Counted from the stretch's first letter, positions 1 to 8,503 are shown. The stretch: 37,413 bases of DNA from Rubripirellula sp. (GCA_022425745.1 JAKMEW010000362.1:1-37413); one strand, 5' to 3'. Notes: generated by a model from the letters alone, not told the origin. Numbers and translations: made by a program.

Positions 1-2
1 AT

Positions 3-959
3 TACTCTGACGTTCGCGGCCAAGAATCAGCAAAGCGTGCGATGATCATTGCCGCCGCCGGATTCCATAACCTGCTGATGCTCGGGCCTCCCGGTTCCGG
101 AAAAACGATGCTCGCCAAAAGGATGCCAACGATCCTACCGGCCTTGCAGGCGTGTGAATCGATTGAGACCACAAGAATCTACAGTGTCCTAGGACAACTG
201 CCCATCAATCAACCATTGCTGGCAACTCGGCCATTTCGCAGCCCACACCACACCATTAGCAATGCCGGTCTAGTCGGTGGTGGAAATCCACCTGCACCGG
301 GCGAAATCAGCAAGGCACACCACGGAGTTCTCTTTCTCGACGAAATTCCTGAATTCAATCGAAAGACGCTCGAAGTCATGCGGCAGCCTCTAGAAGAGCA
401 CTCGGTAACAATCTCACGAGCACTCCGTTCCACCCAGTTTCCAGCTGACTTCATGCTAATCGCTGCTGCGAACCCATGTCCGTGTGGCTATAGAAGCGAC
501 GAAAGAAAAACATGTCATTGCACGCCCCATCAGATTCAAAATTACATCGGCCGTATCTCTGGGCCGCTTCTCGATCGCATCGACGTTCAAATTGACGTCC
601 CCGCTGTGACCTATGATGAACTCGAAGTAGTTCAGACAGAAGGATTAAGTAGTGAGTCCATGCGTCGCTCAGTGAGCACCGCGCGTAAAATACAAATCGA
701 CCGATTCCGCGAAACAAGCACTCGCTACAATTCTCAAATGACTTCGCCGCAGATTCGCCATTACTGCAAACTCAATAAGCACTGCCGTCAACTATTGCGG
801 CACAGTGTCGAAACCTTAGGCTTGTCTGCTAGGGCGCACGATAAAATCATACGTCTATCACGAACCATTGCGGACCTAGAAGGCAAATCGGAAATCACAG
901 AGCAGCATATTGCAGAAGCAATTGGCTATCGAACATTGGATCGAGACCAACAACCCTGA
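3..959 (+). CDS. comM: Mg-chelatase-like AAA+ ATPase, YifB/ComM family (5'-truncated by window edge)
   Basis: The frame is open from base 3 and continues off the left edge, so about 318 C-terminal residues are visible and the N-terminal Lon-protease-like domain is missing. Walker A GPPGSGKT lies at about 84-107, Walker B LFLDEIPEF near 330, and the family motif ANPCPCGY near 470. A C-terminal Mg-chelatase-type helical domain ends in SEITEQHIAEAIGYRTLDR. YifB/ComM proteins are usually about 500 residues. Where studied in naturally competent bacteria, ComM is a hexameric helicase that helps integrate transformed DNA; that role is inferred here from family only. The gene is convergent with the methyltransferase gene on the other strand, with 22 bases between the stops and no clear terminator. 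Confidence 0.95.
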   Translation, partial: YSDVRGQESAKRAMIIAAAGFHNLLMLGPPGSGKTMLAKRMPTILPALQACESIETTRIYSVLGQLPINQPLLATRPFRSPHHTISNAGLVGGGNPPAPGEISKAHHGVLFLDEIPEFNRKTLEVMRQPLEEHSVTISRALRSTQFPADFMLIAAANPCPCGYRSDERKTCHCTPHQIQNYIGRISGPLLDRIDVQIDVPAVTYDELEVVQTEGLSSESMRRSVSTARKIQIDRFRETSTRYNSQMTSPQIRHYCKLNKHCRQLLRHSVETLGLSARAHDKIIRLSRTIADLEGKSEITEQHIAEAIGYRTLDRDQQP

Positions 960-981
960 ACCAACACGATTGGAATTAAAG

Positions 982-1689
982 TCAGCTACCTTTGACTGAC
1001 ACAACCAAGTATTGCGCGCCCAAGGGAACTTTGCACAACAGTTGTTCGGTCCACCGCAACGAACTTAAAGCGGCAGGGAAAATGAAACAATAATCGGTTC
1101 TGACAACCTCTAACCCAACCTTTTGAATCAAATCTCTTGCCTGCCCAGGCCAGACCATCACCGCGTCATGATCAAATGGAATTCGACTCATGACGTACCT
1201 AGCAGGCAAGCTATACGGATTATTTTCCCAAAACGCAAAAACTCCCCCTGGTCGCAAAGAGCCAGCGACAAAACGCATAGCCTCTAATCGCTTCTCTACC
1301 TCAATATGGTGGAAGACGCCGTTGCAGTAAACGAGATCATATTGCGGTAGCAAATCCGTGTCGCGCAGGCAATCAAAACGGACATCAGAACCACTTTCTT
1401 CCATGGAGAGGTAACCTTGCCTAGCAACATCAATCGAAGCGGCTGAAGTGTCCACTCCTTGATAAACGCGCGGCGCGAACTCATCCAGAAAGTGCTTGGC
1501 GGTCGCCCCCACTCCACATCCAAAATCTAAAATGGCGGATACGTTTTTTTCTCGCCGAGTCAAGATCTCCCTAAGCCACCGGACTCGTGACAAGGAAAAA
1601 AAATCACTGGCTTCACCACTTACTGACAACCCTGTCTGCAACGCATCGTCGTACTCGGTTGCATATCGATCAAAGGAGGAATCAGTCAT
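982..1689 (-). CDS. SAM-dependent class I methyltransferase, substrate unknown
   Basis: This 235-residue Rossmann-fold methyltransferase has motif I as ILDFGCGVGATAKHF, an acidic post-I residue in YQGVDTSAASI, and the post-motif stretch DLVYCNGVFHHIE, typical of the Methyltransf_11/25/UbiE-like group. I chose the ATG at 1689 because homologous sequence begins near MTDSSFDRYATEYD and a GAGAGGGA ribosome site lies just upstream. That start overlaps the stop of the upstream cytochrome gene by eight bases, which suggests translational coupling. A longer in-frame start at 1752 would lie inside the upstream gene and is less likely. There is no signal peptide or membrane segment, so it is probably cytosolic. 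Small molecules and quinones are possible substrates; the sequence does not decide. Confidence 0.85.
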   Translation of the reverse strand: MTDSSFDRYATEYDDALQTGLSVSGEASDFFSLSRVRWLREILTRREKNVSAILDFGCGVGATAKHFLDEFAPRVYQGVDTSAASIDVARQGYLSMEESGSDVRFDCLRDTDLLPQYDLVYCNGVFHHIEVEKRLEAMRFVAGSLRPGGVFAFWENNPYSLPARYVMSRIPFDHDAVMVWPGQARDLIQKVGLEVVRTDYCFIFPAALSSLRWTEQLLCKVPLGAQYLVVSVKGS

Positions 1690-2911
1690 TAGAATCCCTC
1701 TCTGATGAGTATTCATCTTTAACGACGAACGGATCCGAGAACCTCGGATCATGAATGAATTGAAGATCCGTCAGAGTGCGCAAAAACGCGGCCAGCGCAA
1801 CCTTCTGCACCTCAGGCATTGCCATACCATTGGCTGAAAAATCTTTTAGACGCGGGTCCAAATTAGGGTGCGGCTTCACACTCCAATTGTAATGCTCTAG
1901 CACTTGATCAAGAGTTTGAAATCGACCGTCGTGCATGTAGGGTGCCGTTAATTCGATGTTCCTCAAACTCGATGCTTTGAACCTACCGACGTCCTGAATT
2001 CTCTTCGTCACAACGTAGACACCCTCGTCCGCCTCAGGCGTATCAGAATCCACGCCATTCACCATTGGATTCAAGAGTTGAAAGAATGCATGCTGTTGTG
2101 AACTTCGCCCACCCTGAGGCAACTGAGGAAGATGACATTCCGCACAACGACCGCGACCAAAGAACTCCGTTTTCCCGATATTTTCTTGTTCTGTGTAATT
2201 TGGAAATGGTTGCGTTACATCACCGGCAAGTGCTAGTCCGTGATCGTATCGAGAATTAAAAGAAATCATCGACCGTAAAAACTGCGCCAATGCCATCGCG
2301 ATGCGCTGCCGAGTGATTGCCGGATCGCCAAAAGCGGACGAAAACAACTCAAGATACAATGGATCCGTTTGCAAGAATCGCTCTACATCACCCAAAGAAT
2401 GCCCCATTTCATTATCATCAACAATCGGCATGAGCACCTGCGATTCCAGCGATTCAGCACGCTCATCCCAAAAGAAACGCCCACTTGGATTAAACCGTAG
2501 GTTCACTAAAGCCATTGAGTTGCGGCTTCCCAATTGACCTTTGTAACCAGAACTCTTTTTTCTTGGGTCAGAAAACGCGTAACGCTGCACGTGGCATGAA
2601 CTACATGAGATTTCTCCATTAACCGACAAACCCTTTTCATAGAATAAAACCCGCCCCAGCGTCGCACCATGATTCGTGATCTTGTTCGTGCTTGGCTCAT
2701 TATCGAACGCTAATTGATGCGATCTAACGTGCTGCGGAACCTTCTGATCAGCGTAGTCAAAAGGCACTTCAGGAAGATTCAAATGTTGAGAAAGCTGAAC
2801 TTTACGCCCTTCCCAATAAAGCTTCTCTTCGGCCCGGATCTCAAGGAATGGGAATTGGTACGAGAGCGTGACCGCGAGCAGAAGAAATCGAAGAACACGA
2901 AGAGAATCCAT
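1682..2911 (-). CDS. Di-haem cytochrome c peroxidase / MauG-family protein, secreted
   Basis: The protein has two c-type haem motifs, CSSCH in the first half and CAECH in the second, in the arrangement of the CCP_MauG family. Flanking family features include GRVLFYEKGLSVNGEISC ahead of the first haem, LGSRNSMALVNLRF after it, and SSLRNIELTAPYMHDG near the C-terminus. It should act in the periplasm, either reducing peroxide with electrons from a small cytochrome or, as in MauG, oxidising a protein partner. I chose the start at 2911, where MDSLRVLRFLLLAV opens a signal peptide; starts at 2929 and 2977 are also in frame. The length of about 409 residues is normal. It lies 92 bases after a putative outer-membrane barrel gene and overlaps the methyltransferase gene by eight bases, so the three genes probably form one operon. 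Confidence 0.9.
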   Translation of the reverse strand: MDSLRVLRFLLLAVTLSYQFPFLEIRAEEKLYWEGRKVQLSQHLNLPEVPFDYADQKVPQHVRSHQLAFDNEPSTNKITNHGATLGRVLFYEKGLSVNGEISCSSCHVQRYAFSDPRKKSSGYKGQLGSRNSMALVNLRFNPSGRFFWDERAESLESQVLMPIVDDNEMGHSLGDVERFLQTDPLYLELFSSAFGDPAITRQRIAMALAQFLRSMISFNSRYDHGLALAGDVTQPFPNYTEQENIGKTEFFGRGRCAECHLPQLPQGGRSSQQHAFFQLLNPMVNGVDSDTPEADEGVYVVTKRIQDVGRFKASSLRNIELTAPYMHDGRFQTLDQVLEHYNWSVKPHPNLDPRLKDFSANGMAMPEVQKVALAAFLRTLTDLQFIHDPRFSDPFVVKDEYSSERDSND

Positions 2912-3003
2912 AGAATCTACCCGATGCATTGGATCGCTTTTTGCGTCTATCCAAACAGGTTCAGATCGTATTCGCACGGTGAAGCAACACGAACACGATT
3001 GAG

Positions 3004-3885
3004 CTACAACAAGACTTCGAACATCAGTTTAATCAAAAGCCCATCTTCAAACTCGATTGTGGCAAATTCGCCACCGGCACGACTAATAAGAGGCATCTCT
3101 CCAAGATGAGTAATTCCGACGGTTGATGACAACCGAACCTTCCGTACCTCGTGATGTAATGTGAAATTAGCATCGATTGTCATTGGGTTTGTATAGCGGT
3201 AGCTTTCGTCACGATCACCCGTCCGAGTCATCTCACCGCTGTAGTCCGCCCGAAGCTGGTAAAACCCTAGAGCAAGGTCAAAAAAAGCGGGACTCTCATG
3301 GAGAAAACCGTCCCATCCAAAGACAGCCTTTCCCCCAATGAACTTAGAGTCCAATTCTTCGCGCAGGAACTGTTCGTTATTGAATGATGCCTCGTAATCT
3401 TGATCAAACACCATATAACTAAACAAGCAACCTGCCGAGAGACCGCCCCAGCGAGTCTTCCAAGTATCCCTCAAACCCAGATCATAACCATAGTGATCAA
3501 GTCCCGAAGCAAGGCTCGCTGATCCATTTTCAAAGGGTGATTGCGGTACCTCTCCGAAGTCCTCCAAGGACAGAGAATCCACTAGATTTGATTTGCTGGA
3601 TTCGGAAAAGCCGTAGAAGGCTCTGGCTTCTACATTGGTTCTTGTATGCAAAAACCGACGGTTGATTTTGAAATCGCCTTGATAGCCGAAAAACTGGCCG
3701 TCATCGAATAACGCTATCCCATCGACTGAATCGAGGCCAAGTTCATACTCGGGAAGAAAGACTCCCCAAAGACCGTTTCCAACCGTAATATCAAGCGGCC
3801 TTTGGGAAATAGTTGTCTGCGTCCTGCCAACCCTCGGTAAAAAGGTGAGACAAAGAAAGAGTGCAATAGAAAGTGCCTGACGCAT
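3004..3885 (-). CDS. Putative outer-membrane beta-barrel protein, function unknown
   Basis: I do not recognise a named family. The chosen start at 3885 opens a clear signal peptide (MRQALSIALFLCLTFLPRVG, then TQTT), and the stretch AGGTGATG lies a few bases upstream as a ribosome site. The mature part of about 270 residues has alternating polar and aromatic residues with many Gly/Asp turns, for example GYDLGLRDTWKTRWGGLSAG and FDLALGFYQLRADYSG. It ends in a hydrophobic strand finishing LIKLMFEVLL. These are the usual marks of an outer-membrane barrel, but no conserved motif proves it. It is followed by the di-haem peroxidase gene on the same strand, so it may be co-expressed. A longer in-frame start at 3993 would bury the signal peptide and is unlikely. 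Confidence 0.7.
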   Translation of the reverse strand: MRQALSIALFLCLTFLPRVGRTQTTISQRPLDITVGNGLWGVFLPEYELGLDSVDGIALFDDGQFFGYQGDFKINRRFLHTRTNVEARAFYGFSESSKSNLVDSLSLEDFGEVPQSPFENGSASLASGLDHYGYDLGLRDTWKTRWGGLSAGCLFSYMVFDQDYEASFNNEQFLREELDSKFIGGKAVFGWDGFLHESPAFFDLALGFYQLRADYSGEMTRTGDRDESYRYTNPMTIDANFTLHHEVRKVRLSSTVGITHLGEMPLISRAGGEFATIEFEDGLLIKLMFEVLL

Positions 3886-4086
3886 CCGAGCATCACCTGC
3901 AGATAACAAGAGAACTTCGTGTTCATTTTGGATATCGAGCAAGGAGGCAGAAAGATCCACACCGAAGTATTTGATTGGCAGACAATGCATCAACCCAGTG
4001 AGAAAAATCCGACAGATAACAAGCCTAGGAAAAGAAATTGGAAGAGATAAAATTTATCGATTAGGAAAAGTAAAGCTACTAGGTGT

Positions 4087-4812
4087 TTAGAAAAGGAATC
4101 CCTGCCTCGTAGCCAATCTAGCCGGACTGTCTATTTCTTGAATGCACGCAGGACTGTCTGACGTTACCCGATTGACCAATGTAGAGACTGGCCAGCGTTG
4201 CAGTGTCCGCGCCTGTAGTGGCTGAAGTAATCCGTGGATGCTAACGCCATCAGTTGTCCGCGGACACAGCCAGTTTTGATAATAAGCTGGATCGAGAATA
4301 ACTGGCATACGATGGTGAACTCCGGAAACTTGTTCATTAGCCGAAGTAGTCAGGATACAAAATCGCAAATCTTCATTCGGATCTCTCTGCGAACCAAGTG
4401 GCTCTTCCCATATCGCTGCCATTGCAAAAACATTCTGCTCTGCAAATGAAAAGTAATAAGGCTGCTTCTTGGAGCCAAAGCTTTTCCACTCATAGAAACC
4501 ATCTGCTGGAATTAAACATCGCCGGTACCTGAAAGCATCTGCAAATGCGACTTTTTTCCCGATGGTTTCCGCCCTCGCATTGGTCAACATTGACCGCTTA
4601 CCGCTTCCATTTTGAACATTGAATCCCCATCGCATCTGTCTAACTTTAATCGTACCGGTGTTACGACCGGCCAAACACACAGTCGCGTTTTGTGATGGTG
4701 CGATATTAAATCGTTCTATTTGCCAGTTGCCATGCTGATCATCGTGCCATCGAGGAAAGTACATTTGACCCCAGTCTGAAACACTGGAATACAGGCAATA
4801 CCGACCACACAT
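4087..4812 (-). CDS. yedK: SOS response-associated peptidase (SRAP), YedK/HMCES family
   Basis: SRAP proteins form a covalent thiazolidine crosslink with abasic sites in single-stranded DNA through the amino-terminal Cys exposed when Met is removed. Here Cys2 follows the initiator Met in MCGRY. The other active-site elements are present: Asn78 in TNARAET, Glu108 in ADGFYEW, and His166/His167 in GVHHRMPVIL. The length of 241 residues is normal and there is no signal peptide, so it acts on the nucleoid. The ATG at 4812 follows a strong AAGGAG site. A 13-base tandem repeat lies about 80-110 bases upstream in the presumed promoter region (see the repeat entry). The neighbours are not functionally linked, but dnaE2, another damage-response gene, lies under 4 kb away. 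Confidence 0.95.
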   Translation of the reverse strand: MCGRYCLYSSVSDWGQMYFPRWHDDQHGNWQIERFNIAPSQNATVCLAGRNTGTIKVRQMRWGFNVQNGSGKRSMLTNARAETIGKKVAFADAFRYRRCLIPADGFYEWKSFGSKKQPYYFSFAEQNVFAMAAIWEEPLGSQRDPNEDLRFCILTTSANEQVSGVHHRMPVILDPAYYQNWLCPRTTDGVSIHGLLQPLQARTLQRWPVSTLVNRVTSDSPACIQEIDSPARLATRQGFLF

Positions 4813-4890
4813 GAACTCACTTCTCCTTGGTCTTCAATCTAAAAGGACGATGAAACGTCTCAAGCAAAAGCGATGGTTGTTGCAAACTAC

Positions 4891-4921
4891 TACAGCAAAA
4901 TAGTACAGCAAAATAGTACAG
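4891..4921. repeat. 13-bp tandem direct repeat, 2.4 copies, upstream of SRAP gene
   Basis: The unit TACAGCAAAATAG occurs at 4891-4903 and 4904-4916 and is followed by a partial third copy (TACAG, 4917-4921). It lies about 80-110 bases upstream of the SRAP start. It could be a pair of regulator half-sites on one DNA face or a neutral slippage product. Confidence 0.85.
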
Positions 4922-4997
4922 ATCAGTTCAACATGACAAAACGCGTAAGCCAAGTTGCAACCTTAGTTGAACGTACCGTGTTTCTAATAATTAGGAA

Positions 4998-5031
4998 CAC
5001 GAGACGCTACCGCCTCCAGCAGCGTCTCGTG
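4998..5031 (-). terminator. Perfect 11-bp inverted repeat behind the DUF4432 gene, possible terminator
   Basis: CACGAGACGCT (4998-5008) pairs perfectly with AGCGTCTCGTG (5021-5031) across a 12-base loop. It lies about 100 bases beyond the stop of the minus-strand DUF4432 gene. No run of U follows on the minus strand, so intrinsic termination is doubtful; it could stabilise the 3' end or bind a protein. Confidence 0.4.
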
Positions 5032-5131
5032 AGATCATAAAGTCGGCGCCGATCGATCTGGGGAAGATCGACCTACCGCTAACGCAACCACGAATGAGCA
5101 AAGTAAGTGCCAATTTATTCACAAAACTGAT

Positions 5132-6403
5132 TTATTCGAAGTCTGGCAATTTCGGAGCTGCTGTGTTTCGGACAGTCTCACGGCCATCCTGAATGCGGCC
5201 TACATTTTGCAATGCGTTTTTGACTGAATTCTCATCGTCAAGAGATTCAAATGAAATGCTGAATGTTCTTGACTCACCGGCACCTAATACCGGAACTCGA
5301 CCGAAATGACGTTCAATTCTTCGATTGAACGGATACCCGCTCCCCGGCTCAATACCAGTAACGTATCCGTCGCGTTCTGCTGCAGTATTTTTCCAGATCG
5401 TCAAGTATGGCAGCGTACCAATTGACCAAATCATCTGGGCACCTCGTGTACGATCACGGGTGTGTAATACGGAGGCGGTTAGGCCGTTTTCGTCGGCCCA
5501 GGGCTCGACTAGATACACTTGTTCAGTAAACCCTTGGGTGGGCTTGCTGTAAGTGTCGTACGTGGACAGCGACTTAGCAGCATGATCGTTCATTGGGGTG
5601 ATCTGTTTTGCTGCGACGACCACTTTAGAACCCTCCTCTAAAAGTGGACGGCCAAAGTTAGTGTGATAAATAATCTGATACTCTTGCTTGCTAGCTGAAA
5701 GGTTCTTTACCGTTTCATCAAGTTTGAAAAGACGTTCGCCTATGTTGATCGTCAATGTGCTATCCAACCGCAACTGCGGACCGTAGAACATCCGCTCCTC
5801 GATCAATGCATTTACTTTTAATTCACGCGGATTATTTACATCGAAAACAACATGCACCTCCGATGCCGGTATGTTGCCGATGCGACCATGCAAGGTCAGA
5901 TCTAGTTCCTTTTCTTCTCCAGTGTTAGAACGCATGACATCCCGACCGGGATGCCCAGCAAACTCAAGACCGCAACGAACTAACCACTCATTGAACCCAT
6001 ACAGCCAACCAAGTCCACCCCGACTTTCCAAATCGATGAATTGCGGATTCACCACCTCTTTAACGGGAGAATACCAACCGAAAACATCTTCTCCAGTCCT
6101 AGCATCCTCAACTTTAAGAATGCTCATCCCACGATTAAGAACGATCGTCAGAATCAGCTCTCCGTTATTCAGACTCAGCAACTGCACACCCTCTTGCGTA
6201 CCACCATGGAGCGTCCGCAATTGCAGATCCCAACTCTCCGAGATCACAGCAGGCACGTGTTCGTTCAGCGTTAAAGACTCATGCCGAATCGACTCTTTCG
6301 CACTTAGCAGAATCAAACGCTGTTCTTCAGCAAAAGCGAGACCTCCAAACAGAAACGTGAATATCCAACAAAGTTCGCACCGAAACCGTTTTATTTCCAC
6401 CAC
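5132..6403 (-). CDS. DUF4432-type aldose 1-epimerase-like protein with signal peptide
   Basis: The protein resembles the DUF4432 family of the galactose-mutarotase superfamily. The typical core is visible: LNRGMSILKVEDARTGEDVF, then GLGWLYGFNEWLVRCGLEF near residues 130-150, and late segments NTAAERDGYVTGIEPGSGY and PFNRRIERHFG. Such proteins fold as a beta-sandwich that binds a sugar ring; the reaction of this family is not settled. An N-terminal signal peptide (FTFLFGGLAFAEEQ) places it outside the cytoplasm, which is common in planctomycete copies. The start is a GTG at 6403 with TTGGGGACC upstream. The length of 423 residues is normal. It is divergent from the trkH side. Confidence 0.8.
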   Translation of the reverse strand: MVEIKRFRCELCWIFTFLFGGLAFAEEQRLILLSAKESIRHESLTLNEHVPAVISESWDLQLRTLHGGTQEGVQLLSLNNGELILTIVLNRGMSILKVEDARTGEDVFGWYSPVKEVVNPQFIDLESRGGLGWLYGFNEWLVRCGLEFAGHPGRDVMRSNTGEEKELDLTLHGRIGNIPASEVHVVFDVNNPRELKVNALIEERMFYGPQLRLDSTLTINIGERLFKLDETVKNLSASKQEYQIIYHTNFGRPLLEEGSKVVVAAKQITPMNDHAAKSLSTYDTYSKPTQGFTEQVYLVEPWADENGLTASVLHTRDRTRGAQMIWSIGTLPYLTIWKNTAAERDGYVTGIEPGSGYPFNRRIERHFGRVPVLGAGESRTFSISFESLDDENSVKNALQNVGRIQDGRETVRNTAAPKLPDFE

Positions 6404-6503
6404 AAGGTCCCCAAGAAAGTTATGTACCGAGCAATTACCTCCATGCTATCTGATCCCTCAATGAAGATCATCTGGCCACAACCAATTTCAAATGGAGGCG
6501 AGA

Positions 6504-6650
6504 ATGTCAATTTATTTCTCAAAACGCTACGCTATCCGACACGAGCGGCAAACTGTCAAAGATAAACGCATTCCGAACATGCGTGCTTCTGAACCCTCTG
6601 TGTTCAAAGCCAAAACGCAATTAAGTTATAGCAAGGCAGGAGCGTCTTAA
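6504..6650 (+). CDS. Candidate small basic protein, 48 residues, unknown
   Basis: A short frame of 48 codons starts with ATG at 6504 behind a near-ideal ribosome site (TGGAGG, then a five-base gap) and ends with TAA at 6648-6650. The product begins MSIYFSKRYAIRHERQ and is rich in Lys and Arg, with no membrane segment and no Cys. I do not recognise it. It lies in the 325-base gap between the DUF4432 gene and trkH, on the trkH strand, with 78 bases between its stop and the trkH start. It could be a real small protein or an upstream ORF tuning trkH. Apart from this ORF I see nothing in 6404-6728 beyond the space needed for two divergent promoters. Confidence 0.4.
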   Translation: MSIYFSKRYAIRHERQTVKDKRIPNMRASEPSVFKAKTQLSYSKAGAS

Positions 6651-6728
6651 AGTTGCAAACGATAAGACGGGGTAGAAAGTCGAGATCGAAGTTCAGATAC
6701 TAGATGGAATCAGTGCCGCTCCATCTCA

Positions 6729-8351
6729 TTGATTGAATCTACTTTGAATTACAAGCTATTATTTCGATTGTTGGGAATCATTTGCATCTTGATCGGTGGA
6801 TCGATGCTCTTCAGCCTACCCTTTGCACTTCCTGCCGTCTCTGGATCGTCTGGTCAAGGCTTTTCTGCGAACGAACAGCGGGGAGTGATTGCTCTTCTGC
6901 AAAGCATGGCGATTTGCATTTCTATCGGACTGTTTCTTCGATGGATTGGACGCGGTTCTCGCCCCGGCACTCTCTATCAAAAAGAGGCCATGGCCGTTGT
7001 TGGACTTAGCTGGATTCTTGCAACCATTCTTGGTGCCTTGCCTTACAAGTTAAGTCAAACGCAAATTGCGACTGGGCAACCAATCACATTCATCGAGGCG
7101 ATGTTTGAGTCACAGTCTGGCTTCAGTACCACTGGAGCCACAGTACTGACTGACTTGGAATCCGCTGAAGCTGTGCCAAGATGTATTCTCTTTTGGCGTT
7201 CGTGGACTCATTTCCTGGGTGGACTGGGAATCATTGTCTTGTTTGTGGCGATTCTAGGACAAGGTTCTTCTGGCAAAGCAATGATGCGTGCAGAGATGCC
7301 TGGCCCAACCAAAGACGGTAGTCAGCCTCGCATGCAACACACGGCTCTTGTTTTTACCTCAATTTACGTTTCCTTGAACATTCTTCTCGCAATCATTTAC
7401 ATGTGTGAGGGAATGAACCTCTTTGATGCTGCATGCCACGCATTTGGGACGATGGCAACGGGAGGCTTCAGCACTTATAACGCCAGCTTGGGACATTTCA
7501 AAAGTCCCCTCATTGAGTACACCACAGTCGTCTTCATGATGCTTGCTGGAACCAACTTTACCCTGATGTATCTCACCCTGATCAGCGGACCTCGCAAGCT
7601 ATTCAGGGATACCGAATTCCGAGTCTTCATTGGGATCATCGCAGCGGTCAGTGCGGGTGTTATTTTCTTCGGGATGCGAGCGAACGATATCGGTTTCAGT
7701 ACGTTTGATGAAGCTTTTCGAAATGGACTGTTTCAGGTTGTTTCTATTCTTACCACCACGGGCTATGGCACTGCTGACTATGATCAATGGAATGCCTTTG
7801 GACGCGGCATCCTGCTACTGATCATGTTTATTGGCGGATGCGCTGGAAGCACCGGGGGAGGATTGAAAGTTATTCGGCATGTGCTTTTTTACAAAATCCT
7901 AAGACTTGAAATCGAGAAATCACATCGCCCGCGTGTTATTCGTGCACTGCGAATCGGTGGACGCTCGATTGACGAACCGAATCTGCCGCACTCGATTGTG
8001 GTGTACTTCTCGATCATTCTCGCCTTGTTCGTTTTCTCATGGTTAATACTCATCACCTTTGAACCGAACACATTGTGGGAAAACAAACAAATTGAAACCG
8101 TATCCAGCGTCCATCCGACCGACCTGCCACGAGCGGATCTGCTGGAAGAAAAACTACTTGATTCGGCAAGTGCGGTTGCAGCTACTTTGAACAATATTGG
8201 ACCGGGACTCGGGGTCATTGGCCCCGTCAATAATTACGCTGAATTTAGCCAAGGTTCAAAACTGCTATTCGTTTGGCTAATGATGCTGGGACGGGTGGAA
8301 GTATTTAGTGTTCTTGTTTTGGTCTTCCCGAGTTTTTGGCGACGAGTTTGA
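6729..8351 (+). CDS. trkH: Potassium uptake channel subunit, TrkH/KtrB family
   Basis: This 540-residue membrane protein has the four pore-loop repeats of the TrkH/KtrB superfamily. The first reads SGFSTTGATVL, the second FGTMATGGFSTYN, the third ILTTTGYGTADYDQW and the fourth LNNIGPGLG; the central Gly of each belongs to the K+ selectivity filter. It ends with MLGRVEVFSVLVL, typical of TrkH. It should import K+ across the inner membrane together with a cytosolic NAD- or ATP-binding TrkA/KtrA subunit, which is not in this window. The start is TTG at 6729 with a weak ribosome site; no nearer ATG precedes the first membrane segment. The dnaE2 gene follows after about 150 bases and is probably independent. 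Confidence 0.95.
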   Translation: MIESTLNYKLLFRLLGIICILIGGSMLFSLPFALPAVSGSSGQGFSANEQRGVIALLQSMAICISIGLFLRWIGRGSRPGTLYQKEAMAVVGLSWILATILGALPYKLSQTQIATGQPITFIEAMFESQSGFSTTGATVLTDLESAEAVPRCILFWRSWTHFLGGLGIIVLFVAILGQGSSGKAMMRAEMPGPTKDGSQPRMQHTALVFTSIYVSLNILLAIIYMCEGMNLFDAACHAFGTMATGGFSTYNASLGHFKSPLIEYTTVVFMMLAGTNFTLMYLTLISGPRKLFRDTEFRVFIGIIAAVSAGVIFFGMRANDIGFSTFDEAFRNGLFQVVSILTTTGYGTADYDQWNAFGRGILLLIMFIGGCAGSTGGGLKVIRHVLFYKILRLEIEKSHRPRVIRALRIGGRSIDEPNLPHSIVVYFSIILALFVFSWLILITFEPNTLWENKQIETVSSVHPTDLPRADLLEEKLLDSASAVAATLNNIGPGLGVIGPVNNYAEFSQGSKLLFVWLMMLGRVEVFSVLVLVFPSFWRRV

Positions 8352-8464
8352 GGCCCCTAGCCCAAAGCCGTCCCCAAGCTCAATCCCGTTAAATCGTCTC
8401 TCCAGAATCAATCGAGCCGGAAAACGCCGATTTCAGTTGCAAGTTCGCACCAAGCTCTCATATA

Positions 8465-8480
8465 GTGAACATTTATTCAC
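8465..8480. promoter_or_regulatory. Inverted repeat GTGAA-N6-TTCAC just ahead of dnaE2, candidate operator
   Basis: GTGAA (8465-8469) and TTCAC (8476-8480) form a perfect palindrome with a six-base spacer, ending 23 bases before the preferred dnaE2 ATG. A repressor site at this place would fit a damage-inducible polymerase gene. The match to any known LexA box is not established, and a palindrome this short can occur by chance. Confidence 0.3.
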
Positions 8481-8503
8481 CTTTGAGGTTTGGCGAAATA
8501 AGG

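Larger units (their letters stand above)
4813..5131. other. Intergenic stretch with a tandem repeat and two hairpins
   Basis: I see no credible gene in these 319 bases. The stretch lies between the DUF4432 gene, which ends at 5132, and the SRAP start at 4812, both on the minus strand. It holds a 13-base direct repeat (4891-4921) and a perfect 11-base-pair inverted repeat (4998-5031). A smaller hairpin at about 5056-5072 pairs CGATCT with AGATCG. The promoter for the SRAP gene and the 3' end signal of the DUF4432 gene should both be here. Confidence 0.6.

Noticed and set aside
5871-6464. A 197-codon plus-strand frame
   Set aside because: It is antisense to the DUF4432 gene, which has clear family motifs, and its product has no recognisable content.
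8465-8503. GTG at 8465 as the dnaE2 start
   Set aside because: No ribosome site, family homology starts at 8504, and the GTG is part of a palindrome.
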